Of a stretch of DNA of 64,000 nt, positions 46,107-55,237 are shown one piece after another. The stretch lies in the NCBI RefSeq assembly GCF_902706285.1, contig NZ_CACSKD010000002.1, positions 310,001-374,000 on the forward strand, in the 5' to 3' direction. The notes under the pieces were generated by a model. The model was not told the DNA's origin. It searched no databases and was given only the letters and a program-made list of their open reading frames with translations. The stretch is from Rhizobium sp. 18055 (GTDB lineage: Bacteria > Pseudomonadota > Alphaproteobacteria > Rhizobiales > Rhizobiaceae). Numbering within the stretch: position 1 is the stretch's first letter; each line of letters opens with the position of its first letter. The translations under genes were made by a program, and so were the position numbers.

Positions 46107-46274
46107 ACTCCGGCGCAAGCTCAATCGGCACATTCGCTCGCGCCTGCCACAACCAATACAGCTTCAGGCCAGCCAGCCGACAACAAACCGTCTTGGAACA
46201 AGCGGTTGCGGGCGATGCTGGCTATTTGGGGCCTGCGTGGCATCGCCGTGCAGATTGTTGCGAAAAATCCTTGA
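46095..46274 (+). CDS. Possible 59-residue protein, unknown
   Basis: An ATG at 46095 opens 59 codons ending in TGA: MKRSTPAQAQSAHSLAPATT, a Pro/Ser/Thr-rich half, then SWNKRLRAMLAIWGLRGIAVQIV, which could be an amphipathic or membrane helix. There is no Shine-Dalgarno sequence, and its start overlaps the minus-strand stress promoter, so it may be spurious. The partly protein-like C-terminus keeps it in the list. Confidence 0.28.
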   Translation: MKRSTPAQAQSAHSLAPATTNTASGQPADNKPSWNKRLRAMLAIWGLRGIAVQIVAKNP

Positions 46275-46285
46275 AGGAACAATCA

Positions 46286-46529
46286 ATGTCGACTAGGTAG
46301 CACGTCGCCGAACATGATGGCGTCGAAGTTTACCGCTTCGATGATATCTGGCCGGCCACCTTCCCTACTCGTGTAGAGGCACTGGCAGCGGCTAAATTGC
46401 CGCAGAGCGTACAGCTCGGCAGCCAGGTTGCGAACAATATATCAGCGTGCAGACGGCACCTGGACAACGGAATGATCGGCCCAAGACGATCGCTCCGACG
46501 CCCATGTCGTCGTTGACGCCAAGGAATGA
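46286..46529 (+). pseudogene. Decayed gene of a DUF2188-like small rhizobial protein
   Basis: A start with AAGGA upstream reads MSTR, stop, then HVAEHDGVEVYRFDDIWPA and TRVEALAAAKL. A frame change follows, after which the next frame reads IYQRADGTWTTE, stop, SAQDDRSDAHVVVDAKE and a final TGA. Together the pieces reproduce the pattern I know from a widespread rhizobial protein (HVAEHDGGWAYR...EALAAA...ISYQLADGTWHTEH...). Two in-frame stops and one frameshift mean it cannot make the full product. A sequencing error could explain one lesion but not all three. Confidence 0.55.
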
Positions 46530-46541
46530 AAAAGACTGCGA

Positions 46542-46868
46542 ATGACCATTAAAGAACGTTTTTTGAAACAGCAGCATGCCTGGATGCTCGGCGCATGCTA
46601 TTCCCGCAAACACCCGGATTTCAATCGCTACGGCGGCGTCGATGTTTCTGTCGCACCCCGCTGGAAAGACAGCATGGATACGTTCATCAACGACATGATG
46701 GACACGCTGCCGCGCAGCCTCGCAGAACGCCGTCTGGCACTGGTCAATCCGCGCCGTCCTTTCGAGCCCGGCAATGTCGAATGGATTTTCACCAGCAAGC
46801 ATCGCGGCCTGCGCGCGCCTGATGGCACCCGCCCCGAGATGCCGGAGCAGCGTCTGCGCCGCGCCTGA
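46542..46868 (+). CDS. Small protein resembling an AP2/HNH-associated domain remnant, unknown
   Basis: The 108-residue protein contains SRKHPDFNRYGGVDVSVAPRW, MDTFINDMMDTLPRSL and FEPGNVEWIF. This order mirrors phage HNH/AP2 endonucleases (RYGGRGI-x-V-x-x-RW, F-x-x-F-x-x-DM, Y-x-PGN-x-RWA), but the catalytic H-N-H residues between them are absent. It may be a repurposed DNA-binding remnant of a homing-type endonuclease. It starts 12 bases after the decayed gene. The function is unknown. Confidence 0.5.
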   Translation: MTIKERFLKQQHAWMLGACYSRKHPDFNRYGGVDVSVAPRWKDSMDTFINDMMDTLPRSLAERRLALVNPRRPFEPGNVEWIFTSKHRGLRAPDGTRPEMPEQRLRRA

Positions 46869-46977
46869 GCCTATCCTGAACCTTCTACATTCGCCGGTTG
46901 GTGAGGCACTCCATGCCCCCGCCGGCGAAACTGTTTCAGGCGGCCTTACAATGGGTGTTTCCGCGTTGCCGCAGCCA

Positions 46978-47178
46978 TCATGATCTGCCGCGCATGCTCC
47001 GCGTCACGACGATGATGACCAGCCCTGCCACGACAGCCAGGGCGCCCCAGTAGATCCACGGTGTCTGGTCGATCATGAAACTCTCTGCCGGATAGGGAAA
47101 GTAACCGCTGCCCTGCCCCATCCAGATCAAACCGATCAAGACCAGCAGCCCCGCCAGGCCATACACCAATTTCGCCAT
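46978..47178 (-). CDS. 66-residue two-helix membrane protein with ECF-type promoter
   Basis: The protein begins MAKLVYGLAGLLVLIGLIWMGQG (first helix). A short periplasmic loop with YFPYPAESFMIDQTPWIYWG follows, then a second helix (ALAVVAGLVIIVV) and a basic tail (TRSMRGRS). AGGAG is eight bases before the ATG at 47178; a GTG nine bases earlier is less suitable. A TGATCC-N16-CGTA site lies 34-59 bases upstream, identical in layout to those before phr and the chrR-like gene. This suggests membership in a photo-oxidative or envelope stress regulon. No function is known to me. Confidence 0.7.
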   Translation of the reverse strand: MAKLVYGLAGLLVLIGLIWMGQGSGYFPYPAESFMIDQTPWIYWGALAVVAGLVIIVVTRSMRGRS

Positions 47179-47211
47179 ATCACTCACTCCTGCGCAATCC
47201 TTGCCGATCTG

Positions 47212-47237
47212 TACGGATCACGCAAGCGCCGGGATCA
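47212..47237 (-). promoter_or_regulatory. ECF (RpoE/ChrR-type) promoter of the small membrane gene
   Basis: On the minus strand TGATCC (47232-47237) precedes CGTA (47212-47215) by exactly 16 bases, the third such site in the window. A second TGATCC overlaps the -10 (47215-47220). Confidence 0.5.
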
Positions 47238-47300
47238 TCATCGACCTTCAACCGCGATGACGATGACGATGACGCACCGCTCCAGGGACCTGCGCACATG

Positions 47301-47331
47301 AAAAGCCGCGCGCTCGTGAAAGCACGCGGCT
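47301..47331 (-). terminator. Terminator of ftsZ2
   Basis: AGCCGCG and CGCGGCT form the outer stem of a hairpin about 46 bases after the ftsZ2 stop; TTTTC follows on the minus strand. Confidence 0.7.
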
Positions 47332-47376
47332 CAAAATGATCGACCAAGATCAGGTCAACCGGATCGGAGGGTTGGC

Positions 47377-48408
47377 CTACTGCAGTGTGCGGGGTGGCAG
47401 GCCCTGCGCCATCTGCGCGCCCGGCTGGACAGCCCCCGTACCGGCTTCCGGCCCGTCAAGGCCGGTCGCGACGACGGAGACACGGAACTTGCCATCCAGA
47501 TTGCGGTCGAAGATCGCACCGACGACGATATCCGCATCGTCCTGCACTTCGTCGCGAATGCGGCTTGCGGCTTCATCGACTTCGAACAGCGTCATGTCGG
47601 AGCCGCCGGAGATCGAGATCAGCACGCCCCTGGCGCCGCGCATCGAGATGTCGTCGAGCAGCGGGTTGGCGATGGCTGCTTCCGCAGCCTTCATCGCGCG
47701 CTCTTCGCCGGATGCCTCCCCGGTGCCCATCATCGCCCGACCCATGCCGCGCATGACCGACTTCACGTCGGCGAAGTCGAGGTTGATCAGGCCTTCCTTG
47801 ACGATCAGGTCGGTGATGCAGCCGACGCCGGCAAACAGCACGCGGTCGGCGGTCATGAAGGCATCGGCAAAGGTGGTCTTGGCGTCGGCGATGCGGAAGA
47901 GGTTCTGGTTCGGGATGACGATGACCGTATCGGCAGCCTGACGCAGCGCCTCGATGCCGGCATCGGCCGTCTTCATGCGACGGTTGCCCTCGAAAGTGAA
48001 GGGCTTGGTGACGACACCAACGGTCAGGATGCCGGCATTGCGGGCCGCCTGTGCAATCACCGGTGCCGCACCTGTTCCGGTGCCGCCGCCCATGCCGGCA
48101 GTGACGAAGCACATGTGCGACCCTGCCAGGTGATCCATGATCTCGTCGATCGATTCCTCGGCAGCAGCGCGGCCGATTTCCGGCAGCGAGCCGGCGCCGA
48201 GGCCTTCGGTCACCTGGGCGCCGAGCTGGATGCGGCGCGAGGCCTTGGAGGTGGCAAGCACCTGCGCATCGGTATTGGCCGCAATGAATTCAACGCCTTC
48301 GAGGCTTTCCGCGATCATGTTGTTGATAGCGTTGCCGCCGCCGCCACCGACGCCGATCACCGTAATTCTTGGCCGCATTTCGGAAATCCCGTTCTTGGCG
48401 TTCGTCAT
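47377..48408 (-). CDS. ftsZ2: Second FtsZ homologue, short form lacking the C-terminal tail
   Basis: The tubulin-like GTPase domain is complete: [13 protein letters not shown] (residues 19-31), the signature [12 protein letters not shown] (about 105-116), NQNLFRIAD and the T7 loop [11 protein letters not shown]. The protein stops at 343 residues, right after the globular core. It has no long Pro/Gln linker and no conserved C-terminal peptide for FtsA/ZipA/SepF binding. Rhizobia are known to have such a second, shorter FtsZ beside the essential one. It could modulate Z-ring dynamics but cannot tether to the membrane in the usual way. GAAGGAG precedes the ATG. Confidence 0.92.
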   Translation of the reverse strand: MTNAKNGISEMRPRITVIGVGGGGGNAINNMIAESLEGVEFIAANTDAQVLATSKASRRIQLGAQVTEGLGAGSLPEIGRAAAEESIDEIMDHLAGSHMCFVTAGMGGGTGTGAAPVIAQAARNAGILTVGVVTKPFTFEGNRRMKTADAGIEALRQAADTVIVIPNQNLFRIADAKTTFADAFMTADRVLFAGVGCITDLIVKEGLINLDFADVKSVMRGMGRAMMGTGEASGEERAMKAAEAAIANPLLDDISMRGARGVLISISGGSDMTLFEVDEAASRIRDEVQDDADIVVGAIFDRNLDGKFRVSVVATGLDGPEAGTGAVQPGAQMAQGLPPRTLQ

Positions 48409-48630
48409 CGCAATCTCCTTCGTGCGCTTGTCTGCTGTCGGCTCGCCGATCTGTCGGGTCCCGAATCGCGCATCAGCCTAAGGGCGCAAGAAGGCAGAGC
48501 CGGGGCGAAAGAACAAGATGCAGGCTTTTCTAAAGTTTATCCGGAACCTTTTTTGATATCGATGCATTAGGTTGATTCAAGCCCTCAGCAATAAAGAACA
48601 AGCCTGCCCAACGAGAGGAGTACCGCGCAG

Positions 48631-48843
48631 ATGCCTATGCTCGCAGCACACCAGTCCATCGCCCCTCCAAAAGACCACATTCTGACCGCTCAGGAGGCGC
48701 TCGAGCCGCTGTTCCTGCAGATCGAGGCGGAAGCCGAGTTGCGGATGGTTGCGGCAGCGCTACAGGCCGGCTGGTCGGCCGAAGACGCAGTGAGCGCCAT
48801 CGACCAACTGCGCCGCAGTGAGCTTATCCCGGACCACCACTGA
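48631..48843 (+). CDS. 70-residue helical protein, unknown function
   Basis: The protein starts MPMLAAHQSIAPPKDHIL and continues as two acidic amphipathic helices (AQEALEPLFLQIEAEAEL, VAAALQAGWSAEDAVSAIDQL). GAGAGGAG precedes the ATG by 11 or 12 bases. Small proteins of this type are common in rhizobia without assigned function. The layout resembles a short dimerisation module. A GGAAC upstream lacks a proper partner CGTT. Confidence 0.55.
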   Translation: MPMLAAHQSIAPPKDHILTAQEALEPLFLQIEAEAELRMVAAALQAGWSAEDAVSAIDQLRRSELIPDHH

Positions 48844-48930
48844 GACGCCGGGTCAATAAAAAATCATTCGCCTTGAAAGCGAGATGGCCTATCTCTACCG
48901 CGGTCTGGTGATTGCGGAGCTGTTTTTTTC

Positions 48931-49938
48931 ATGTCCATCAAGAATATTTGCGTTTTCGGTGCGGGTGCGCTTGGCGGTGCCATCGCAGCCAAGATCGCGT
49001 CGTCGCTCGGCGATGATGTCACTGTGTCGGTGATTGCGCGCGGCGCTCATCTGGAGGCCATCGTTCGCCATGGGCTGACGCTGCATGAGGCTGGTGCCGA
49101 GGCGCCGATCAACGTGAAGGTAACGGCAACCGATAATCCTGCCGACCTACCGCCGCAGGATCTGGTGATCACAGGGCTCAAAGGCCATCAACTCAGCCCG
49201 GCCGCGAAAGGGATGGCAAAATTATTGAAGCAAGAGACCCGCGTCGTGATGATCCTGAACGGGATTCCATGGTGGTATTTCCACCGCGACGAACACCCGG
49301 AATTTGCCGAGCTGCAGTTCGAGGAGCTCGATGCGGGCGGTGCGCTCTGGAGCCTCATTGGCCCGCAACGCGTGATCGGCTGCGTCGCGCATCAGGGCGC
49401 GGAAGTCAGCCAGCCCGGCGAGATCAGGCTGAGCAACAGGGGGCGCTTCATCCTTGGAGAGCCGTCGGGCGAGATCAGTGCCGACCTCCAGGCTATCCAG
49501 GCGCTGCTTCAGCAGGCAGACATCAACGTGACGCTGTCATCGCGGATCCGCGACGACATCTGGAACAAGCTGATGGGGAACGCTTCGTTCAACCCGATCA
49601 GCGCGCTCACCCGTTCGTCGATGGCGGAGCTGATGGCCGATCCCGCCGTCAGCGACCAGATCGGCAAGGTGATGAGGGAGGTCAAGGCGGTTGGAGAAGC
49701 ACTGGGCGCCAATGTCGGCATGTCGGTGGAGGATCGCCTGGAACAATCCAAGCAGATCGGCCCGGTCCGGACCTCGATGCTGCAGGATCTCCTCGCCCGC
49801 AAATCGCTGGAGATCACGCCGCTGGTCGGCATGCTGGTCGCGCTCGGCAGACTGACGTCGGTTGCGACACCGGTGTCGGAAACCCTGCTCGCGATGGTCT
49901 CACAGCTCGATCGCGAAAACTGCAAGCCGGCATCCTGA
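48931..49938 (+). CDS. 2-dehydropantoate 2-reductase family protein (ApbA/PanE)
   Basis: The 335-residue protein has the NADPH fold ICVFGAGALGGAIAAKI (residues 6-22) and a C-terminal helical domain. The latter has the catalytic-type lysine in DIWNKLMGNASFNPISALT (about 210-228), which matches the ketopantoate reductase pattern K-x3-N-x3-N-x2-(S/T). True PanE makes pantoate for coenzyme A, but rhizobia have several paralogues that reduce other 2-oxo acids, so the gene symbol is withheld. The start at 48931 follows TTTTTTC without a clear Shine-Dalgarno site. Confidence 0.85.
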   Translation: MSIKNICVFGAGALGGAIAAKIASSLGDDVTVSVIARGAHLEAIVRHGLTLHEAGAEAPINVKVTATDNPADLPPQDLVITGLKGHQLSPAAKGMAKLLKQETRVVMILNGIPWWYFHRDEHPEFAELQFEELDAGGALWSLIGPQRVIGCVAHQGAEVSQPGEIRLSNRGRFILGEPSGEISADLQAIQALLQQADINVTLSSRIRDDIWNKLMGNASFNPISALTRSSMAELMADPAVSDQIGKVMREVKAVGEALGANVGMSVEDRLEQSKQIGPVRTSMLQDLLARKSLEITPLVGMLVALGRLTSVATPVSETLLAMVSQLDRENCKPAS

Positions 49939-50054
49939 TTTCTGCGACCGCTGATCATCGCGGCTGCCTACACTATGTCCAATCCTGCCGATCTGATTCA
50001 AGACGCTCAGAAAATGAGTCCGGAAACGCCTTCAGTGCCTTGAAAAAATAGGAC

Positions 50055-51212
50055 TTACTTCAGCCAGCTGCCCATTCGATCGACCGCCTCGACGATCTCG
50101 GCTTCAGAGCCCGCATAGGAGATGCGCATCGAGCGATGACCTTCCAGCGGATCAAAATCGAGGCCCGGCGTCGCGGCGACGTCGATCTCGGCCAGCATCC
50201 GCCTGGCGAATGCCATGCTGTCATTGGTGAAACGCGTGACATCGACATAGGCGTAGAAAGCGCCGTCCATCGGCGAGGCAATCGACAGGCCCATCTCCGG
50301 CAGGCGGCGCATCAGGAAGTCCCGGTTGGCGGCATAGCTTGCCTTGTAGACGTCGAGTTCGGCGGCAGCGCCGAGTGCCGCGGTCGCCGCGATCTGCGAG
50401 AGTTCGGGCGGCGAGATGTAGAGGCTCTGGGCAACGCGCTCGATCGTGCGAACGACACGCTCCGGCAGCACCATCCAGCCGATCCGCCAGCCGGTCATGC
50501 AATAATATTTGGAGAAGGAATTGATGACGATCGCCTCGTCGGTCAGTTCGAGCACACTGGTTTCTTCGCCGGCAAAAGTCAGGCCGTGGTAGATCTCGTC
50601 TGAGATGAAGGCGATCGAATTTGCCGAACAGTAGTCGGCAAGTGCCGTCAGCGCCTTGCGGCCGGTCACTGTCCCGGTCGGGTTTGCCGGGCTTGCCAGC
50701 AACACGCCCTTGAGACGAATGCCGCTGTCGTTCTGTGCGGCTTCAAGGCTCTCGGGCGTCAGGGTGAACTGCGTTTCCGCGGTCACCGGAACTTCCAGAA
50801 CCTGGAGCCCCAGCGCACCCAATATGTTGCGATAGGCGGGATAACCCGGCCGGGCGATCGCCACGGCATCGCCCGCATCGAACAATGACAGGAATGCGAG
50901 ATTGAACCCGGCAGACGATCCTGTCGTGATCGCAATACGCGCAGGATCGATCTCCAGGCCATGCCTGTCCCGGTAATGCCAGGCAAGCGCATGCTTCAGT
51001 CGCGCCGTTCCGAGCGCATCCGTGTAGCCGATCTTGCCTTCAGCAAGAGCGGCCCTTGCCGCCTCAAGGGCTGCCTGCGGTGCCGAATGGGATGGCTGTC
51101 CGACAGCCATGGAGATCACCGGCCTGCCGCTTGCGCGTCGCTTCGTCGCTTCCGCCAGGACATCCATGGCGTGAAAGGGCTCGACTTCGCTGCGTTTGGA
51201 AATGGAAAACAC
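50055..51212 (-). CDS. PLP-dependent aminotransferase (class I/II)
   Basis: The 385-residue protein has fold-type I features. These are SMAVGQPSHSAP near the N-terminus, ITTGSSAGFNLAFL (about 95-108), SPANPTGTV, FISDEIYHGL (Asp binds the PLP ring nitrogen), and the Schiff-base lysine in SFSKYYCMTGWRIGW (about 232-246). RMRISYAG near the end holds the arginine for the substrate carboxylate. It belongs to the aspartate/alanine aminotransferase-like group. The substrate pair cannot be decided from sequence alone. Monocistronic between panE-like and dsbA genes. Confidence 0.88.
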   Translation of the reverse strand: MFSISKRSEVEPFHAMDVLAEATKRRASGRPVISMAVGQPSHSAPQAALEAARAALAEGKIGYTDALGTARLKHALAWHYRDRHGLEIDPARIAITTGSSAGFNLAFLSLFDAGDAVAIARPGYPAYRNILGALGLQVLEVPVTAETQFTLTPESLEAAQNDSGIRLKGVLLASPANPTGTVTGRKALTALADYCSANSIAFISDEIYHGLTFAGEETSVLELTDEAIVINSFSKYYCMTGWRIGWMVLPERVVRTIERVAQSLYISPPELSQIAATAALGAAAELDVYKASYAANRDFLMRRLPEMGLSIASPMDGAFYAYVDVTRFTNDSMAFARRMLAEIDVAATPGLDFDPLEGHRSMRISYAGSEAEIVEAVDRMGSWLK

Positions 51213-51424
51213 GGATCTCTTCTCTTTCGGCTCGGTTAGCGGCCCGACAATTGCCGCATTGGTGAGGTCTTCACAATCCCGCGATCACATCACGGATGCG
51301 AAAATTCCTGTTTCAACACGGCGCGACGCACCGTATTTTGGCGCTTCGCATTGCGTCTCCTTCCGGAGAGTGTGATATCCGAAGCACCGAACGACCGACA
51401 TCATCTGTAAAAGACGAGGATATC

Positions 51425-52183
51425 ATGGCCCTTCTCCCGAAAATCTTCACAGCGCTGGCGCTGACTGCCTCTGTTGCCTCCGCGCAGCCGGCCGCAGCAC
51501 TCGACGACGCGCAGAAGAAGGAGTTCGGCGAGTTCATCAAGCAGTACCTGATCGAGAACCCCGAGATCATGCTCGATGTACAGGAAGCGCTGCAGAAGAA
51601 GCAGGAGTCGGCGCGGCTGGTGAAGGCCAACGCCACGATCGCGGACAACAAAGCGACGATCTTCGATTCCAAGTACGACATGCAGATCGGCAACCCCAAG
51701 GGCGACGTCACCATCGTCGAGTTCTTCGATTACAATTGCGGCTATTGCCGCCACGCGCTGACCGACATGCAGACCATGCTGCAGAAGGACCAGAACGTCC
51801 GCTTCGTGCTCAAGGAATTCCCCATCCTCGGACCGGAGTCGGTCGCGGCCCACAAGGTATCCGACGCCTTCCGCAAGCTTGCACCTGAAAAGTACAGCAA
51901 GTTCCACGTCGCGCTCCTGACGAGCGACGGCCGCGCCGACGAAGCGAGCGCCATCGAAGCTGCGCAATCGCTCGGCGTCACCGAAAAGCAGATCCGCGCC
52001 GAAATGGCCAAGAGCCCGAGTGATGCGTCCGTTCAGGAGACCTATTCGCTCGCCCAGAACCTCGGCATCACGGGCACGCCCTCCTACGTGATCGGCAATG
52101 AACTGGTGCAGGGCGCCGTTGGCTTCGACGACCTGGAAACCAAGGTCAAGAACATGCGCAGCTGCGGCAAGACGAGCTGCTGA
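51425..52183 (+). CDS. DsbA-family periplasmic thiol:disulfide oxidoreductase
   Basis: The 252-residue protein starts with a signal peptide (MALLPKIFTALALTASVASA, cleavage near AQPAAA). An N-terminal helical extension (about 30-75) precedes a thioredoxin fold with the active site FFDYNCGYCRHAL. The cis-proline loop is GITGTPSYVIGN. The layout matches the Com1/ScsC-like branch of DsbA proteins, which oxidise or isomerise periplasmic disulfides. Two extra cysteines close the protein (SCGKTSC). GAGGATATC precedes the ATG. Its position ahead of aroQ-accBC is common in rhizobia. Confidence 0.9.
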   Translation: MALLPKIFTALALTASVASAQPAAALDDAQKKEFGEFIKQYLIENPEIMLDVQEALQKKQESARLVKANATIADNKATIFDSKYDMQIGNPKGDVTIVEFFDYNCGYCRHALTDMQTMLQKDQNVRFVLKEFPILGPESVAAHKVSDAFRKLAPEKYSKFHVALLTSDGRADEASAIEAAQSLGVTEKQIRAEMAKSPSDASVQETYSLAQNLGITGTPSYVIGNELVQGAVGFDDLETKVKNMRSCGKTSC

Positions 52184-52327
52184 GGCACCACCCATCAAAT
52201 CGCCAAAATCGACGTGTTTCAGCCATGTGGACAAATGCGGCGCTATTCCTGATGCCTTATCCAAAGGGCTTTCTTTAGTCCTTTGGTGAGTCTATAGGTT
52301 GCCCTCGCACATTTGACGGAACACTCG

Positions 52328-52765
52328 ATGACGCAAACCATTTTCGTCCTGAACGGGCCTAACCTGAATATGCTCGGCAAAAGAGAGCCTGGCATATACG
52401 GCGGCAAGACGCTTCAGGACATCGAGACGGAGTGCAAGTCGGCCGGGCGCGAGCTCGGTATCGACATCGACTTCCGTCAGAGCAACCATGAAGGCGTGCT
52501 GGTCGACTGGCTCCACGAAGCCGGCGACAAGGCAATCGGTGTCGCTATCAATGCCGGCGCCTACACGCATACATCCGTTGCGCTACATGATGCGATCCGC
52601 GCCATTTCCATTCCCGTGGTCGAGCTCCATATATCCAACGTGCATGCGCGGGAAGAATTTCGCCACAAGTCGATGATTGCGCCTGCGGTTAAGGGCGTCA
52701 TCTGCGGCTTCGGACCATATAGCTACATTCTGGCGCTGCATGCGCTTAAGAACATCACGGCATAA
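52328..52765 (+). CDS. aroQ: 3-dehydroquinate dehydratase, type II
   Basis: This shikimate-pathway enzyme turns 3-dehydroquinate into 3-dehydroshikimate. The 145-residue length fits type II. The N-terminus [21 protein letters not shown] holds the active-site Arg and Tyr, [16 protein letters not shown] (about residues 76-91) binds substrate, and [18 protein letters not shown] has the catalytic His. I chose the ATG giving MTQTIF; MTEHS five codons earlier is possible. accB follows after 22 bases. Confidence 0.95.
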   Translation: MTQTIFVLNGPNLNMLGKREPGIYGGKTLQDIETECKSAGRELGIDIDFRQSNHEGVLVDWLHEAGDKAIGVAINAGAYTHTSVALHDAIRAISIPVVELHISNVHAREEFRHKSMIAPAVKGVICGFGPYSYILALHALKNITA

Positions 52766-52787
52766 AAAGAAGACAGGGCAAACACTC

Positions 52788-53258
52788 ATGGCTGAGAAGA
52801 AAAACGGTATCGATCAGGCACTGATCCGCGATCTCGCGAACATCCTCAACGACACGGACCTGACTGAAATTGAAGTCGAGCAGGACGATCTGCGCATCCG
52901 CGTTTCACGCGCCGGCAACGTGCAGTATGTCCAGGCGCCGATGGCACAGGGCTACGCGCCTGCTCCGGCAGCAGCAGCTGCCGCACCTGTTGCTGCTGCT
53001 CCGGCTGCACCGGTCCGCAACCCGGCCAACACGATCAGCGCGCCGATGGTCGGCACCGTCTACATGGCGCCTGCGCCGGGTGCTCGCGCCTTCATCGAAG
53101 TCGGCGCGACGGTCAAGGAAGGCCAGACGCTGCTGATCATCGAAGCCATGAAAACGATGAACCAGATCCCTGCGCCGAAGTCGGGCAAGGTCGTCGAAAT
53201 TCTTGTCGAGGACGGCAGCCCCGTCGAATACGGCCAAGCTCTCGTGGTCGTCGAATAA
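52788..53258 (+). CDS. accB: Acetyl-CoA carboxylase biotin carboxyl carrier protein
   Basis: BCCP carries CO2 on biotin between AccC and the carboxyltransferase in fatty-acid synthesis. The 156-residue protein has an N-terminal domain, a flexible Ala/Pro linker (about residues 55-80) and the biotinyl domain with the modified lysine in [11 protein letters not shown] (AMKTMN instead of the common AMKMMN). It starts 22 bases after aroQ and is followed by accC after 10 bases, the standard accBC operon. Confidence 0.96.
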   Translation: MAEKKNGIDQALIRDLANILNDTDLTEIEVEQDDLRIRVSRAGNVQYVQAPMAQGYAPAPAAAAAAPVAAAPAAPVRNPANTISAPMVGTVYMAPAPGARAFIEVGATVKEGQTLLIIEAMKTMNQIPAPKSGKVVEILVEDGSPVEYGQALVVVE

Positions 53259-53268
53259 GGCGGACGTC

Positions 53269-54615
53269 ATGGTCTCGAAAATCCTCATTGCCAACCGAGG
53301 GGAAATTGCCCTTCGCGTGCTTCGCGCCTGCAAGGAGCTCGGCATTCCCTGCGTCGTCGTTCACTCGACCGCAGACGCCGATGCCATGCATGTGCGGCTT
53401 GCCGACGAAAGCGTTTGCATCGGCCCGCCGCCTTCGCGCGACAGCTATCTGAACATTCACCAGATCGTTGCTGCCTGCGAAATTACCGGTGCCGACGCTG
53501 TGCATCCGGGCTACGGCTTTCTCTCCGAGAACGCCAAGTTTGCGGAAATCCTCGAAGCCCACGGCATCACCTTCATCGGCCCGACTGCGGAACATATCCG
53601 CATCATGGGCGACAAGATCACGGCCAAGACGACGGCGCAGGAACTCGGCATCCCCGTCGTTCCCGGCTCCGACGGCGAAGTGAAGACCGAAGAAGAAGCG
53701 CTGACGACGGCGGCCGAAATCGGCTACCCGGTGCTGATCAAGGCGACTGCCGGCGGCGGCGGACGCGGCATGAAGGTTGCCAAGTCCGAGGCGGACGTGA
53801 TCGAAGCCTGGTCGACGGCGCGTACCGAAGCGGCTGCCGCTTTCGGGAACGAAGCCGTCTACATGGAAAAATATCTCGGCAAGCCGCGCCACATCGAAAT
53901 TCAGGTGTTCGGTGACGGCGAAGGCAATGCCATCCATCTTGGTGAACGCGACTGCTCGCTGCAGCGCCGCCACCAGAAGGTCTGGGAAGAAGCCAACTCG
54001 CCGGCACTCAACGTCGAGCAGCGCATGAAGATCGGCGAAGTCTGCGCCGATGCGATGCGCAAGCTGAAGTATCGCGGCGCCGGCACGATCGAGTTCCTCT
54101 ATGAAAACGGCGAGTTCTATTTCATCGAAATGAACACCCGTCTTCAGGTCGAGCATCCGATCACCGAAGCAATCACCGGCATCGACCTCGTGCACGAACA
54201 GATCCGCGTTGCCTCCGGCGGCGGTCTTTCGGTGACGCAGGACGAGGTGCACTTTCATGGCCACGCCATCGAATGCCGCATCAATGCCGAGGACGCACGC
54301 ACCTTCGTGCCCTCGCCCGGCACCATCACGCATTTCCATGCGCCGGGTGGCCTTGGCGTCCGTATCGATTCGGGCGTCTATCAGGGCTACAAGATCCCAC
54401 CCTACTACGACAGCCTGATCGGCAAGCTGATCGTGCATGGGCGCACCCGCGTCGAATGCATGATGCGTCTTCGCCGTGCGCTTGACGAGTTCGTGGTCGA
54501 TGGCATCAAGACGACGCTGCCGCTGTTCCAGGATCTGGTCGATAATCAGGACATCGCCAACGGCGATTACGACATCCACTGGCTGGAAGAGTATCTGGCC
54601 AGCAAGCCGGCTTAA
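53269..54615 (+). CDS. accC: Acetyl-CoA carboxylase biotin carboxylase subunit
   Basis: AccC carboxylates the biotin of AccB with ATP and bicarbonate, the first committed step of fatty-acid synthesis. The 448-residue protein has [20 protein letters not shown] at the start and the glycine-rich ATP lid [13 protein letters not shown] (about 159-171). [15 protein letters not shown] appears as [15 protein letters not shown], and [16 protein letters not shown] carries the catalytic Glu and Arg. It ends five bases before aat. Confidence 0.97.
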   Translation: MVSKILIANRGEIALRVLRACKELGIPCVVVHSTADADAMHVRLADESVCIGPPPSRDSYLNIHQIVAACEITGADAVHPGYGFLSENAKFAEILEAHGITFIGPTAEHIRIMGDKITAKTTAQELGIPVVPGSDGEVKTEEEALTTAAEIGYPVLIKATAGGGGRGMKVAKSEADVIEAWSTARTEAAAAFGNEAVYMEKYLGKPRHIEIQVFGDGEGNAIHLGERDCSLQRRHQKVWEEANSPALNVEQRMKIGEVCADAMRKLKYRGAGTIEFLYENGEFYFIEMNTRLQVEHPITEAITGIDLVHEQIRVASGGGLSVTQDEVHFHGHAIECRINAEDARTFVPSPGTITHFHAPGGLGVRIDSGVYQGYKIPPYYDSLIGKLIVHGRTRVECMMRLRRALDEFVVDGIKTTLPLFQDLVDNQDIANGDYDIHWLEEYLASKPA

Positions 54616-54620
54616 CCGAG

Positions 54621-55235
54621 ATGGCAGGGTCGCGCAGGAAATCTCCAGGCATCACACCGGAAATTCTCCTGCGCGCCTATTCTATCGGGCTGTTCCCGAT
54701 GGCCGAGTCGGCAGACGACCCTGAAATTTTCTGGGTCGAGCCCGACCTTCGCGGCGTCCTGCCGCTCGATGATTTTCATATTTCCAAGAGCCTGGCCAAG
54801 ACCGTCCGGCGACAACCGTTCGAGATCCGCTTCGATCATGATTTCGATGCGATCATCGCGGCCTGCGGCGAGGAAACACAGGGGCGACCCAGCACCTGGA
54901 TCAATCAGACGATCAAAGGGCTCTATTCGACGCTGCACCAGATGGGTCATGCGCACACGGTCGAAGCCTGGGATGGCGATCAGCTGGTCGGTGGGCTCTA
55001 CGGGGTCTCGCTCGGCTCGGCGTTCTTCGGCGAGAGCATGTTCTCGCGGCGCACCGATGCCTCGAAGATCTGCCTCGTGCACCTGGTCGATCGGCTACGG
55101 GCCAGCGGCTTTACCCTTCTCGACACCCAGTTCACGACAGAGCATCTGAAGACATTCGGCGCCATCGACGTGCCGAAGGACGAGTACGAGCATATGCTCG
55201 CAGCAGCGATGGATTCGCCGCATCTCAAATTCTGA
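54621..55235 (+). CDS. aat: Leucyl/phenylalanyl-tRNA--protein transferase
   Basis: Aat adds Leu or Phe from tRNA to N-terminal Lys or Arg of proteins, making N-degrons for ClpAPS. The 204-residue protein has the family motifs [15 protein letters not shown] (about 17-31), [49 protein letters not shown] (about 122-141) and [16 protein letters not shown]. It is five bases after accC, so it is in the same transcript. Its stop is two bases from that of the convergent DUF2155 gene. Confidence 0.95.
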   Translation: MAGSRRKSPGITPEILLRAYSIGLFPMAESADDPEIFWVEPDLRGVLPLDDFHISKSLAKTVRRQPFEIRFDHDFDAIIAACGEETQGRPSTWINQTIKGLYSTLHQMGHAHTVEAWDGDQLVGGLYGVSLGSAFFGESMFSRRTDASKICLVHLVDRLRASGFTLLDTQFTTEHLKTFGAIDVPKDEYEHMLAAAMDSPHLKF

Positions 55236-55237
55236 AA

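Noticed and set aside
47257..47276. GATGAC triplicated microrepeat downstream of ftsZ2
   Set aside because: Only three imperfect units; no unit conservation or array structure, so not a CRISPR or VNTR of note.
48545..48600. Possible EcfG promoter (GGAAC) before the 70-residue gene at 48631
   Set aside because: At the right spacing the -10 reads CATT instead of CGTT, so I did not list it as a site.
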